Shown piece after piece: positions 13,265 to 25,547 of a stretch of DNA of 64,000 nt. Source of the stretch: Rattus norvegicus. Taxonomy: Eukaryota; Chordata; Mammalia; Rodentia; Muridae. The notes beneath the pieces were generated by a model. It was not told where the DNA came from, made no database searches, and saw only the letters and a list, made by a program, of their open reading frames with translations. Each line of letters starts with the position of its first letter. Positions within the stretch are counted from its first letter, which is position 1. A program made the position numbers and the translations under genes. The DNA lies in NCBI RefSeq assembly GCF_036323735.1, contig NC_086040.1:310001-374000 (forward strand). The letters run 5' to 3'.

Positions 13265-14761
13265 TGCTAGAGTCCAGCCTCAACACAGGACTGGAGTTCT
13301 CAACTGGAAGCAGGGATATCTGTAAGGTGCATAATAAATATACACAGACTACTCTTTGGGTACAAACTGACAGGAAATTTCAAGACTTAAAGCTCCCCCC
13401 TCCCCCCCTCCTTCCCTCACTGCCTCCCTCCTTTGCAGCTTGAGGCTGCACACACTCTGCATTCTCTTGCACACTCTGCTTTTCTCCATTGTGCTTTTCT
13501 TTTCTCAAACTCCCACACTCATGCACACCTGTGTTCATTACTCTTTAATTCTCACATACTCGTCATACACACCTCACACATATGTCACACACACCACATG
13601 CACTCTCCTTTCTCTCACACACACAATCTTCATATATACCTCACATTCTCGCTTCACTCACTTTTCATACTCTCTTTACATGTTATTCTCATGCTCGCTC
13701 ATTAGCTCTCACATTTGCTCTCACACTGGCTCTCTCATTTGCTCTTCATATTCTCTCTTCACTCACTCTTCACGTGCTCTCTCACCTTTCTCTTGCCCCA
13801 GTCTTTTATTGATATTTCAAAAGCATGTAGAAAAAAGACATTATATATAATCATTGCCAAATCAAATTCAGAAGAATAACCAATTAAGAATTACAGTTGT
13901 TCCCCAAAGTTTCAAGCTTTCCCTATTCTCAAGCCTGTGGCCAAAATAATAACAATTGCAAACTTATCATTATTTAAACTTTAGCTTTTAACTTATTATA
14001 CTTCAGAGCTCAGAGCTCCGAGCTCAGCTTGTTGCATTTTCCTGGGAAGCTCTAATGATAAATGACAGACAAAACTGCCAGGCAGTAGTCAGAAAGAATC
14101 AAGTTAACCCTTAACTCAATAGTTCTGCTAGCTTTCTGTTCCTTGCACACAATGACACTTGTAAGAGTGTCTCAGTATTTTGACTTAGTTTACTAGTATA
14201 TAATTTTATATATTCCATACTTCCTTATCCAGGAACCACTCTCAAATGTTATAAAAAACTTAATTTCTAACTTTAATAACTTTTTCCTTTCTTAAGATCC
14301 CAATATCGGCTCTAATTCATTTTCTAATAATTTCTTTAAAGTTTCTTTGCAAGTCAAACATTAACCTGGAACTACTATTGTGCAGTTATTACATTGTTTC
14401 CAAGATGAGAACACATAGCACACACCTGGGCTTTTAGGGCTGTGCTGTACTGTGCCCCTAATGCCTCAATTTCCAATTGTTGAAGAATCATTACATCAAG
14501 GAACATCCAGTTTCACAGAAATCACTAGAGCAGAAGGAGAAAGAAGTAGGAAAGTCAGATATAATAGAATAATCATGCACAGCCAGGTCAACTGAAAGGC
14601 AGTCACACACAAATGAAATCTATACAGCCGTTGTCCAGGGCCAAGGTTAGGAGAAATAGGAAAAACCAGTTTTTACAAAGAGCTGCTGTGTGTGGGCTTC
14701 TGAGATATCTCTATCCCAGCCTTCTGCTGGCAGTCCCTGTCATCGTATGTTGTACCCAGCA
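13265..14761 (-). mobile_element. Solo LTR, 1497 bp, with 6-bp target-site duplication
   Basis: The element begins TG (13265) and ends CA (14761). It is flanked by the perfect 6-bp direct repeat cacatg (13259-13264 and 14762-14767) and interrupts an L1 3' UTR that continues cleanly on the other side. TG...CA ends plus a 6-bp duplication fit a class II (ERVK-type) LTR. Two further copies lie at 57761-58790 and 61923-63479. The minus orientation is inferred from those copies, where an AATAAAAG signal and a TATA-like 'atataaagg' read in this direction. The LTR holds a pyrimidine/TCACAC-rich stretch at 13395-13800, whose open frames are not genes. Confidence 0.88.
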
Positions 14762-15445
14762 CACATGAACCTCAAGAAAAAGGATGACCTAAGTGCAGAT
14801 GCTTCAGTCCTTCTTAAAAGGGGGAACAAAAATATTCATAGGAAAGGATATATAGACAAAGTTTGGACCAGAGATAGAAAGAATGGCCATTCAGAGTCTG
14901 CCCCACCTGGGAATACAACCCACATACATACCAGACAATATTTCTGAAATATTTCTGATGCCAAGAAGTGCATACTGACAGGAGCCTGATAGGCTCCTGA
15001 AAGGCTCTGCCAAATATCATGACAAATATGGAGGTGAACAACAATTGAACTGTGTTCCCATTGGATAAGTTAGAGAAAGGATTGAAGGAGCTGAAGGAGC
15101 TTGTAACCCCATGAGAAAAACAATACCGACCAACCAGAGCTCCCAGGCTAAACCACCATCCAAAGAATACACAAGGATAGACCCATAGTGCCAGCTGAAC
15201 ATTTAGCAGAGGATGGCCCTGTTGGGCACCAATTGAAGGAGAAGACCTTGGCCCTGCCAAGGCTGGATCCCCCATTGTAGGGAGATGTCAGGGCAGGGAG
15301 GTGGGAAGGATAGGTAGTTAGGTGGAAGAACAACATCATGGAAGGAGGGGGAGGGGATATAGGATAGACGGTTTGTGGACAGGAAACTGGGAAAGGGGAT
15401 AACATTTAAAATGTAAATAAAAAGGAATTCAACAAAAAAATGAAA
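14762..15445 (+). mobile_element. L1 3' UTR, continuation after the LTR insertion
   Basis: The L1 interrupted at 13264 resumes with 'cacatgaacctcaag', runs through the usual 3' UTR blocks and ends in an AT-rich tail near 15410-15445. Its sequence joins the earlier piece without loss apart from the 6-bp duplication. Confidence 0.88.
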
Positions 15446-15830
15446 TGGACTTATGTGCCAGTGAGAGGGAGGGGGAAGAATGGGCTGTTTCAAAGCCTAT
15501 CTCCTGAGAGGTTCTGATGAACCCTACTGATACAGATGAGGAGAATTGAAACTAACCATCAGACCGAGAACAGGGACTGCAATGGAGGAGTTAGAGGAAA
15601 ACCTGAAGGGGTTTGCAACCCCAAGGAAGACCAGAGCCTAGCCTCTGACATCCTAGATCCCACTACTTCTGGTTGTCCTAGGCTGACAGCATCTGGTGGT
15701 CCAGAGGAAACAGCGGCTTTCTTTCTGGAGCCCACCATGTAAGTAAGACGGTCAGACAAGTAACAAGTCTGAACAACTAAGTGTGAGGTCAGAGTATGTG
15801 ACATTCAAGAACCCCAGCTTGCTTGTCTGC
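15446..15830 (+). mobile_element. Short L1 3' UTR scrap
   Basis: The 'gagaacagggactgcaatgg' and 'gaaggggtttgcaacccca' blocks (about 15566-15630) are those of rodent L1 3' UTRs. The fragment is rearranged and non-coding. Confidence 0.6.
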
Positions 15831-15837
15831 TTGTTTT

Positions 15838-15954
15838 TTCCCTTCCTTCCTTCCTTCCTTCCTTCCTTCCTTCCTTCTTTCCTTCCTTCCTTGCATTTCT
15901 TCTTTTCCTTTCTTCCCCCTCTCTCCCTCCCTCTCTCCTACCCTCCCTCCCACG

Positions 15955-16003
<49 letters not shown>
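15838..16003 (+). repeat. (TTCC)n and (TC)n simple repeats
   Basis: TTCC units occupy about 15838-15895. A mixed pyrimidine run follows, then pure TC from about 15958 to 16003. Open frames here (runs of Ser/Leu/Pro) are repeat artefacts. Confidence 0.95.
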
Positions 16004-16008
<5 letters not shown>

Positions 16009-16009
16009 A

Positions 16010-16560
16010 AATCTAGAGCCAGTAATGGTGGTTAAGAGCTCACAGCTTATGACTTTTAAGAGCTGACAAATGAGTTCTATAAAACACAGTGATTCTGCAG
16101 ACTACATAGCTTCAGGTTTCCTGGCCTCTACCTCATCTTCCTGCTCACAGACCATTGTGTCCCACAGCTCACAGCTTCAGATATTCTGCAGGTCAGAGTT
16201 AATTACTATTTAGACTCCTCCCAGTGTCTAACAATGCTTCTCACCCCTACCTCGTATCCTCCCCTTCTCCACCCCACCACTGCACAAAGTTTGAGTACCT
16301 AGGTAGGGCCCAAAACAGACTTTCTAGCTTGCACAAGTAACTGACAATCTAGAGCCAATAAAATTTCTTGAAAGGCCATCCTTCTAAAATGCACACTGGT
16401 CCAGAGCTCACATCTTGACTCTCAAGTGCACCAGAAGCATCTGACTACCAAAGAGCTTACAAGTGTTTGCAGGGGCACTGTTTACAGGGCAGTGAACGAG
16501 GAGGAAGAATTCAGACAAGAGAAGCAAAGATTTTGTAGGACTGAGCAACGCAAGCAGAAC
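16010..16560. repeat. Second patch of decayed short-period repeat
   Basis: Phrases such as 'gagctcacagctta', 'cccacagctcacagcttcaga' and 'ccagagctcacatcttgactc' recur irregularly. The texture is the same as at 11340-12500. No gene is seen. Confidence 0.45.
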
Positions 16561-16589
16561 TCTCTAGTAACTAGCTAAGCAATATATAA

Positions 16590-17259
16590 AACACAATGGG
16601 GGCACCCAAATTCCATGGGGAAGAGAGCAGACCACCTAGGAGACATCCCAAGACCTCAGGACAGACTGCCACCTCTGCCCACCTCGGCCCATATCCCTGG
16701 TCCAAGGGGAAAGTGCACAGTGCCTCTGGACACAGAGATATAGGAACAGATAGCCACTGGTACCCGTGGTTCTGGTCTGCAACCAGGACTGAACTGAACC
16801 GTCCAAACAGCTCCCTGCGCCAAAATCCAATGGGGGAGAGAGCTGGAACCTCAGAAGTGTGGATACTCCTGAGAAGTCAGAGGAGAATACCCTCTGCCCA
16901 CAGTCCAGACCCAAGAGGGAATCGCATTGTGCCAACTGTGCTCACTGGGTGCAAGGAAGTACATAAGCAATCAGGGGCAGAACCTGGAATAGAGCTGGAA
17001 GACAGTCTCCAGGAGCACCAACACATCTGAAATCAGAGCACCTGGTATCAGAGACAACCCAATGGCTAGAGGCGAGCCCAAGAGCCTAAGCAACAAAAAC
17101 CAAGACTACTTGGCATCATCAGAGCCCAGTTCTCTCACCAAAGAAAATACTGGATATCCAACACACCAGAAAAGCAAAATTTAGATTTAAAATCACATTT
17201 TTTGATAATGATGGAGGACTTTAAGAAAGACATAAAGAACTCCCTTAAAGAAATGCAGG
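16590..17259 (+). mobile_element. Orphan L1 5' end (5' UTR plus first ~200 bp of ORF1)
   Basis: Two 5' UTR units (about 16596 and 16805) lead to an ORF1 start at 17062 (MARGEPKSLSNKNQDYL...). ORF1 stops being recognisable at about 17258, where sequence switches abruptly to the beginning of another L1 5' UTR ('ggccttgctgatcctggccc'). The downstream part of this first L1 is not found on the far side of the second, so this is not a simple nested insertion. Confidence 0.85.
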
Positions 17260-17990
17260 GGCCTTGCTGATCCTGGCCCACAGCTCCCTGCTCCCAAACC
17301 CCATGGGAGAGAGAGCTCTTCGCCCAGACATGTGGGCACTCCCGAGACTGCAGGGCAGGAGAGACCACCAGTACTGCCCACCCTTGCCCACATCCCTGGC
17401 CCAAGAGGAAACTGTACAGGGCCTCTAGAAACAGGAAGATAGGGGCACTCAAGCTGCAGGAAAGCTGCGGTCCAGACTCTGCCTGGAACTGAAGGGACCT
17501 GGTCAAACAACTTCCTGCACCCAAATCCCGTGGGAGGGAGAGCTAGACCTTCAGAGGGGCAGACACGCAGTAGTCAGCTGATCTGGCTACTCTCTGCCCA
17601 CATTTCTGACTCTAGAGGAAAATACCTGGTGCCATCTGGGCCCCCTGTGCACAGGGACCCAAGATAAGATGGGGCAGGCCCTTCTGGTTACTGCCCTCAC
17701 TGAGAGCTGAAACCCAGACCCAAGGAGCGACTTCAGGCCCCAGACCAGAGGTAAGACCAACTTTTCTGCTCCAAGTGACCTGCCTGGTAGACTCAGGACA
17801 CACTTCCACAGGAACACCTGAAGACCAGTAGACAGAAACAACTACAAGCCTGAAAGCAGAACACTCTGTTCCCATATCTGGCTGAAAGAAAACAGAAAAA
17901 TAAGTCTACAGCGCTCCTGACACACAGGCCTATAGGACAGTCTAACCACGGTTGGAAATAGCAGAACAAAGTAACACTAGAGATAATCTG

Positions 17991-19062
17991 ATGGCGAGAG
18001 GCAAGCGCAGGAACCCAAGCAACAGAAACCAAGACTGCATGGCATCATCAGAGCCCAATTCTTCCACCAAAGCACTGAATATCCAAACACAACAGAAAAG
18101 CAAGATTTAGATTTACAATCACATTTGATCATGATGATGGAGGACTTCAAGAAAGACATAAAGAACTCCCTCAGAGAAATGCAGGAAAACACAAATAAAA
18201 AAGCAGAAGCCAATAGAGAAGAAATAACAAAATCCCTGAAAGAATTACAGGACAACACAATCAAACAGGTGAAGGAATTAAAAATGGAAATAAAAGCAAT
18301 AAAGAAAGCACAAAGGGAGACAACCTGGGATATACAAAACCAAAGGAAGAGATCAGGAGCAGTAGATACAAGCATCACCAACAGAATACAAGAGATAGAA
18401 GAGAGAATTTCAGGAGCAGAAGATTCCATAGAAATCATCGACTCAACTGTCAAAGATAATGGAAAACAGAAAAAGATACTGGCCCAAAACATACAGGAAA
18501 TCCAGGACTCAATGAGAAGATCAAACCTAAGGATAATAGGTATAGAAGAGAGTGAAGACTCCCAGCTCAAAGGACCAGTAAATATCTTCAACAAATCATA
18601 GAAGAAAACTTCCCTAACCTAAAAAAAGAGATACCAATAGGCATACAAGAAGCCTACAGAACTCCAAATAGATTGGACCAGAAAAGAAACTCCTCCCATC
18701 ACATAATAGTCAATACACCAAATACACAAGACAAAGAAAGAATATTAAAAGCAGTAAGGGAAAAAGGTCAAGTGACATTCAAAGGCAGACCTATCAGAAT
18801 TACACCAGACTTCTCATCAGGGACTATGAAAGCCAGAAGATCCTGGACAGATGTCATACAGACCCTAAGAGAACACAAATGCCAGCCCAGGTTACTGTAT
18901 CCTGCAAAACTCTCAATTAACATAGAAGGAGAAACCAAGATATTCCATGACAAAACCAAATTTACACAATATTTTTCTACAAATAAAGTCCTGAAAGGCA
19001 TAATAAATGTTAAAGCCCAACACAAGGACACAAGCTACACGCTAGAAAAAGCAAGAAACTAA
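17991..19062 (+). pseudogene. L1 copy B ORF1, frameshifted
   Basis: The start MARGKRRNPSNRN is at 17991. A 4-bp deletion relative to copy A near 18073 moves the frame. The coiled coil and start of the RNA-binding region are open at 18125-18601, a 1-bp deletion near 18592 shifts again, and the C-terminal third is open to 19062 (RRSWTDVIQTLREHKCQPR near 18833). Only one copy of the 66-bp coiled-coil unit is present, unlike copy A. Confidence 0.9.
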
Positions 19063-20506
19063 TCATTTTGCAACAAAACAAAGAGAAGACAAGCACACAA
19101 ACATAATCTCACTTCCAAACATAAATATAACAGGAAGCAACAATCACTATTCCTTAATATCTCTCAGTATCAATGGCCTCAACTCCCTCATAAAAAGACA
19201 CAGATAACAAATTGGATATGCAATGAGGACCCTGCATTCTGCTGCCTACAGGAAACACACCTCAGAGACAAAGACAGACAGTACCTCTGAGTGACAGTAT
19301 AAAAACAGCTTTCCAAGCATTGGTCTGAAGAAGCAAGCTGGAGTAGACATTCTAATATCGAATAAAATCGATTTTCAACTAAAATTCATCAAAAAAGATA
19401 AGGACACTTCATATTCATCAAAGGAAAAATCCACCAAGATGAACTCTCAATCCTAAATATCTATGCCCCAAATACAAGGGCACCTACATACATAAAAGAA
19501 ACCTTACTAAAGCTCAAATCACATATGGCACATCACACAATGATAGTAGGAGATTTCAACACCCCACTCTCATCAATGTGTCGACAGATCATGGAAACAG
19601 AAATCAAGCTGAGACATAGACAGACTAAGAGAAGTCATGAACCAAATGGATTTAACAAATATTTATAGAACATTCTATCCTAAAACAAAAGGATATACCT
19701 TGTTCTCACCACCTCATGGTACTTTCTCCAAAACTGACCACATAATCGGTCATAAAACAGGCCTCAATAGATACAGAAAGATAGAAATAATCCCATGCAT
19801 CCTATCAGATCACCACTGGGTAAAGCTGGTCTTCAAAAATAATAAGGAAAGAACGCCCACATATACGTGGAAATTGAACAATGCTCTACTCAATGATAAC
19901 CTGGTCAAGGAAGAAATAAGGAAAGAAATTAAAGACTTCTTAGAATTTAATGAAAATGAAAGCACAACATACCCAAACTTATGGGACACAATGAAAGCTG
20001 TGCTAAGAGGAAAACTCATAGCGCTGAGTGCCTGCAGAAAGAAACAGGAAAGAGCATATGTCAGCAGCTTGAGAGCACACCTAAAAGCTCTAGAACAAAA
20101 AGAAGCAAATACACTCAGGAGGAGTAGAATGCAGGAAATAATCAAACTCAGAGCTGAAATCAACCAAGTAGAAACAAAAAGGACTATAGAAAGAATCAAC
20201 AGAACCAAAAGTTGGTTCTTTGAGAAAATCAACAAGATAGATAAAGCTTTAGCCAGACTAACGAGAGGACACAGAGAGTGTGTACAAATTAACAAAATCA
20301 GAAATGAAAAGGGAGACATAACTACAGATTCAGAGAAAATTCAAAAAACCATCAGATACTACTACAAAAGCCTATATTCAACTAAACTTGAAAATCTGCA
20401 GGAAATGGACAATTTCCTAGACAGATACCAGGTACTGAAGTTAAGTCAGGAACAGATAAACCATTTAAACAAGCCCATAACTCCTAAAGAAATAGAAGCA
20501 GTCATT

Positions 20507-20608
20507 AAAAGTCTCTCAAACGCGCTTATCTAGGAAGCGCAAGGCCCTGGGTTCGGTCCCCGGCTCTGAAAAAAAGAACCAAAAAAAAAAAAAAAAAGTC
20601 TCTCAAAC
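20507..20608 (+). repeat. Target-site duplication flanking the ID element
   Basis: The 15-bp direct repeat aaaagtctctcaaac lies on both sides of the ID. It begins within a 'tt/aaaa' context (cattaaaag), the cut site preferred by the L1 endonuclease, so insertion by L1 machinery is well supported. Confidence 0.93.
20522..20593 (+). mobile_element. 5'-truncated ID SINE inside L1 ORF2
   Basis: 'gcgcttatctaggaagcgca' through 'gttcggtccccggctctgaa' and an A-rich tail is the rat ID element, the BC1-derived SINE whose 5' half comes from tRNA-Ala. The first ~28 bases of the consensus (including the A box) are missing, so it lacks a full Pol III promoter. The flanks carry a perfect 15-bp duplication, aaaagtctctcaaac (20507-20521 and 20594-20608). 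Confidence 0.95.
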
Positions 20609-23600
20609 AAAAAGAGCCCAGGTCCAGACGGGTTTAGTGCAGAATTCTATCACACATTCATAGAGGACCTCATACCAATACTATCCAAACTATTCCACAA
20701 AATTGAAACAGATGGAGCACTACCGTATTCCTTCTATGAAGCCACAATTACTCTTATACCTAAAACACACAAAGAACTAATAAAGAAAGAGAACATCAGA
20801 CCAATTTCACTTATGAATATTGATGCAAAAATCCTCAATAAATTTTTGCAAACTGAATTCAAGAGCACATCAAAACAATCATCCACCATGATCAAGTAGG
20901 CTTCATTCCAATGATGCAAGGATGGTTTAATATATAGAATACAATCAACATAATCCATTATATAAACAAACTGAAAGATAAAAACCACATGATCATCCCA
21001 CTAGATGCTGAGAAAGCATTTGAAGAAATTCAACACTCCTTCATGATAAAAATCCTGGAAAGAACAGGAATTCAAGGTCAATATCTGAACATAGTAAAAG
21101 CCATGTATGGCCAACAAGTAGGTAATAATAAACTAAATGGAGAGAAACTTGAAGCGATCCCACTAAAATCAGGGACTAGACAAGGCTGCCCATTCTCTCC
21201 CTATTTATTCAATATAGTTCTTGAAGTCCTAGCCAGAGCAATCAGACAACAAAAGGAGACAAAAAAGGGGATACAGCTTGGAAAGGAAGAAGTCAAAATA
21301 TCACTATTTGCAGATGATATGATTGTATATTTAAGTGATCCCAAAAGTTCCACCAGAGAACTACTAAAGCTGATAGACAACTTCAGTAACGTGACTCGGT
21401 ATAAAATTAACTCAAATAAATCAGTTGCCTTCCTCTACACAAAAGAGAAACAAGCCGAGAAAGAAATTAGGGAAATGACACCCTTCATAATAGTCCCAAA
21501 TAATATAAAGTACCTCGGTGTGACTTTAACCTAGCAAGTAAAAGATCTGTACAATAAGAACTTCAAGACTCTGAAGAAAGAAATTGAAGAAGACCTCAGA
21601 AGATGGAAAGATCTCCCATGCTCATGGATTGGCAGGATTAATATAGTAAAAATGGCCATTTTACCAAAAGCAATCTACAGATTCAATGCAATCCCCATCA
21701 AAATACCGATCCCATTCTTCAAAGAGTTAGACAAAACAATTTGCAAATTCATCTGGAATAACAAAAAACCCAGGATAGCTAAAGTATCCTCAACAATAAA
21801 AGGACTTCAGGGGGAATCACTATCCCTGAACTCAAGCAGTATTACAGAGCAATAGTGATAAAAACTGCATGGTATTGGTACAGAGACAGACAGATAGACC
21901 AATGGAATAGAATTGAAGACCCAGAAATGAACCCACACACCTATGGTCACTTGATTTTTGACAAAGTAGCTAAACCATCAAATCAAAAAAGATAGCACTT
22001 TCAGCAAATGGTGCTGGTTCAATGGCATGCATTCTTATCACCCTGTACAAAGCTTAAGTCCAAGTGGATCAAGGACTTCCACATCAAACCAGATACACTC
22101 AAACTAATAGAAGAAAAAGTGGGGGAAAGTCTCAAACACATGGGTAATGGGGAAATTTTCCTGAACAAAACGCCAACGGCTTATGCTCTAAGATCAAGAA
22201 TCGACAAATGGGATCTCATAAAACTGGAAAGCTTCTGTAAGGCAAAGGACACTGTTGTCAGGACAAAACGGCAATCAACAGATTGGAAAACATCTTTACC
22301 AATCCTACAACTGAGAGAGAGCTAATATCCAAAATATACAAAGAACTCAAGAAGTTAGACCGCAGGGAGACAAATGACCCTATTAATAAATGGGGTTCAG
22401 AGCTAAACAAAGAATTCACTGCTGAATGGCTGAGAAGCACCTAAAGAAATGTTCAACATCCTTAGTCATAAGGGACATGCAAATCAAAACAACCCTGAGA
22501 TTCTACTTCATACCAGTCAGAATGGCTAAAATCAAAAACTCAGGTGACAGCAGATGCTGGCGAGGATGTGGAGAAAGAGGAACACTCCTCCATTGTTGTT
22601 GGGATTGCAAACTGGTACAACCATTCTGGAAATCAGTCTGGAGTTTCCTCAGAAAATTAGGCATTGAACTACCTGAGGACCCACCTATACCTCTCTTGGG
22701 CATATACCCAAAAGATGCCCCAACATATAAAAAAGACACATACTCCACTATGTTCATAGCAGTCATAGCATAGTATTCATAATAGCCAGAAGCTGGAAAG
22801 AACCCAGATGCCCTTCAACAGAGGAATGGATACAGAAAATGTGGTACATCTACACAATGGAATATTACTCAGCTATCAAAAACAACGGCTTTATGAAATT
22901 CATAGGCAAATGGTTGGAACTAGAAAACATCATCCTGAGTGAGGTTAACCCAATCACAGAAAAACACACATGGTGTGCACTCATTGATCAGTGAATATTA
23001 GTCTAAAAGCTCGAATTACCCAAGATAAAATCCACAGGCCACAGGAAGCTCAAGAAGGAACACCAAAATGCGGATGCTCCCACTCCTTTTTAAAAGTGGA
23101 AAAAATATCCATAGGAGGGGATATGGAAGCCACATTTAGAGCAGTGACTCAAGGAATGGTTATTCAGAACCTGACCCACATCTGGCCCATATATATATAC
23201 AGCCACCAAACTAGTTAGGAATAATGAAGCTAAAGAGTGCATGCTGAAAGGGACCGGATATAGATCTCTCCTGAGAGACACATCCAAAGCATGTCCAATA
23301 CAGAGGTCATTGCTAGCAGCAAATCATTGAACTGAGAACAGGACCCATTGGGGGAATTAAAGGAAGGATTGAAAGAGCCCAAGGGGCTCGCATCCCACTA
23401 AGAACAACAATGCAAACCTGAGTGTCCAGGGACTAAACTACTACTGAAAACCTATACATGAACTGACCCATAGCTCCAACAGCATATGTAGCAGAGAATA
23501 GACTTCTTGGGGCAAGGGTGGAATCTGAAGCCTTGGTCCTGCCAAGGTTGGAACCCAAGTGCAGGGGATATGGGGGGGTGTATAAGGGGAGTTTATAGGG

Positions 23601-23754
23601 GGAATACCCTTATGGGGGGGTCTTGTGGACAGGAAACAGGGAAGGGGATTAATGTTTAAAATGAAAGTAAAGAAATATATCTAATAAGAACATTTTAAAA
23701 ATTAACATAAAATAGATCAGAATTTGAAAATGTAAAAAGCAAACAAACAAACAA

Positions 23755-25080
23755 CCAAAAGAACCCCACTCGTCCATTGAAAACAGGATTGCAAACTTGT
23801 TCAACCACTCTGGAAATCAGTCTGGCAGTTCCCCCAGAAAACTGGAAATTGTTCTACCTGAAGATTCAGCTATACAACTCCTGGGCATATGCCCAAAAGA
23901 TGCTCCACAATACCACAAGGACACATGCTCCATTATGTTCACAGCAGCCTTATTCATAATACCCAGAAACTGGAAGCAAATCAGATTGTCCCTTGACTGA
24001 AAAATGGATATCAGCCAAAATGTACAGAAGACTCATGATACATCCCACAGTCTGAAGAGTTAAACAAGAAGGAACTCCCAAGTGAGGGTGCTTCAATCTC
24101 ACTTACAAGGGGGAACAAAATAATCATGGGAGGCAGAGGGAGGGAGGGACCTGAGTGGCAGAGGGGAGGGAGAAGGGAAAAGGGAGAACAGGATCAGACA
24201 TTGGGGGGAAGACAGGAGAGAGAAGCCCAGAGGGCCAGGAGAATGAATAGAAACATGCTGTTCTCAGGGGTGGGTGATGGGAGTTGAGGCACTCGGGGAG
24301 AGGGGGGTATGCCATCATGGAAGGTGGTAACCCCTAGAAAGTCCTAGAGATCTGAGATGTGAGAGACCTTGGCCCAAATGCCCACCAGTGAGGAGATGGG
24401 ACCGGAAGTGCTCACCTCTAGTAGTCAGACAGGGTCACCAGTGGAGGGATGGGGACACCAATCCACCTGCAGATTTTTGACCCACAATTGTTCCTGTGTA
24501 AAAGAAATGCAGAGACACAATGGAACACACAGTGAAGGAAAGGCGATCCCATGACTGGTCCAATGTGGATCCATCCCATGAGCAGGCACCAACTCTTACT
24601 GACACTGTTACTGATGCTCTGCTGTGCTCTCAGACAGGAGCCTAGCAAGGCTGTCTTCTGAGAGGCTCTGCCAGCAGCTGACTGAGACAGATGCAGATCC
24701 TTAAAGCCAACCACTCGACTGAGGTCGGTGGTGCAGTGTGGGAAAGTTAGGAGAAGAATTAAAAGAAGTGAAGGGAAGGGCAACCTCAGAGGAAGAACAA
24801 CAGTACCAACTAACCTGGACCCCTGGTAGCTCCCAAAGACTCAGTCACCAACCAAAGAGCGTACATGGGCTGGTTCAAGTGGACCAACTGCCTTGTCTGT
24901 CCCCAGTGGCAGAGGACTCAGCTAATCCTGTCAAGACTCGATGCCCCAGGGAAGGGGAATGCCCAGGGATGGGCGCACCATCTCAGAGGTGAAAGGATGG
25001 GGAATGGGGTGAAGAGCTCTGGGACGGGAGACTGGGAGGAGGCAACATTTGGGTGTAAATAAAGAAAATAACTAATTTTA
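23755..25080 (+). mobile_element. Older L1 3' end (ORF2 tail plus 3' UTR)
   Basis: About 23775-24060 is the decayed end of ORF2 ('caaccactctggaaatcag', 'cctgggcatatgcccaaaag'). It is followed by a purine-rich 3' UTR with G-rich tracts near 24130-24310 and 24940-25060 and an A-rich end. No intact frame. Confidence 0.88.
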
Positions 25081-25545
25081 AAACTGAAAAACAATAAAAG
25101 AAGAAGCTAAAATATTTACCAATGACCTGCTGGGGAAGGGTTTGGGGTTGATTAAAAATCATTAAAAGGGTTTAAAATATGTCTCTCGTGACCTCAGGTC
25201 TATTCACGCTAACAGAGATTGATTTAACAATATAAGTCTAGCCTTGCTCTGCTGGCATTACTACGATATAGCTATGTTTTATACACTAACCCATGCAGGA
25301 AACTGTTATGTTCTACACTACATAAAGATTAAAAAATTCCCCAGATTCTTTATGAATTATGTTTATAAGTTAAAAACTTATAGCTTCCATTTAAAATAGT
25401 TATGTTAAATCTAAACCCAAGAGAGGTTTAACGTAAAGTCCTAGTCTTACAAAAGCTATTAAATTACTGTAGACATTTAGCGACAATTTAAAAATGCATG
25501 TTCATAGTCACCTTATAAATGACCAAATTGTTGAATATGTTCAGA
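25081..25545. other. AT-rich intergenic, nothing recognised
   Basis: About 460 bp of AT-rich sequence after the L1 tail. No gene, SINE or LTR signal was recognised by eye. Confidence 0.6.
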
Positions 25546-25547
25546 TT

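Larger units (their letters stand above)
19068..22995 (+). pseudogene. L1 copy B ORF2, broken and interrupted by an ID element
   Basis: Endonuclease sequence is broken by an in-frame TGA near 19288. A long part is open from 19637 to the ID insertion at 20522. The reverse transcriptase resumes at 20989-21534 with FADD (about 21307-21318) but ends in TAG at 21532. Further pieces are at 21652-21855, 22008-22325 and 22426-22773, the last including the cysteine-rich CWRGCGERGTLLHCCWDC. Not functional. Confidence 0.92.
17260..23700 (+). mobile_element. Near-full-length rat L1 retrotransposon (copy B)
   Basis: The order is 5' UTR (17260-17990), ORF1 (17991-19062), ORF2 (about 19068-22995) and 3' UTR (to about 23700), with a G-rich tract near 23570-23630. 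It is a close relative of copy A but more damaged: several frameshifts, internal stops and an ID SINE inserted in ORF2. The 5' UTR again shows units about 220 bp apart (17285 and 17505). Confidence 0.94.

Noticed and set aside
13433..13850. Frames of 90-136 codons rich in His, Ser and Thr, also seen at 57786-58417 and on minus at 62832-63304
   Set aside because: All three places are the same TCACAC-rich part of one LTR family. Their similarity reflects the repeat and not a conserved gene.
20522..20593. tRNA-like sequence
   Set aside because: It is an ID SINE derived from tRNA-Ala with an A-rich tail and target duplication, not a tRNA gene. The same applies to 39045-39137.
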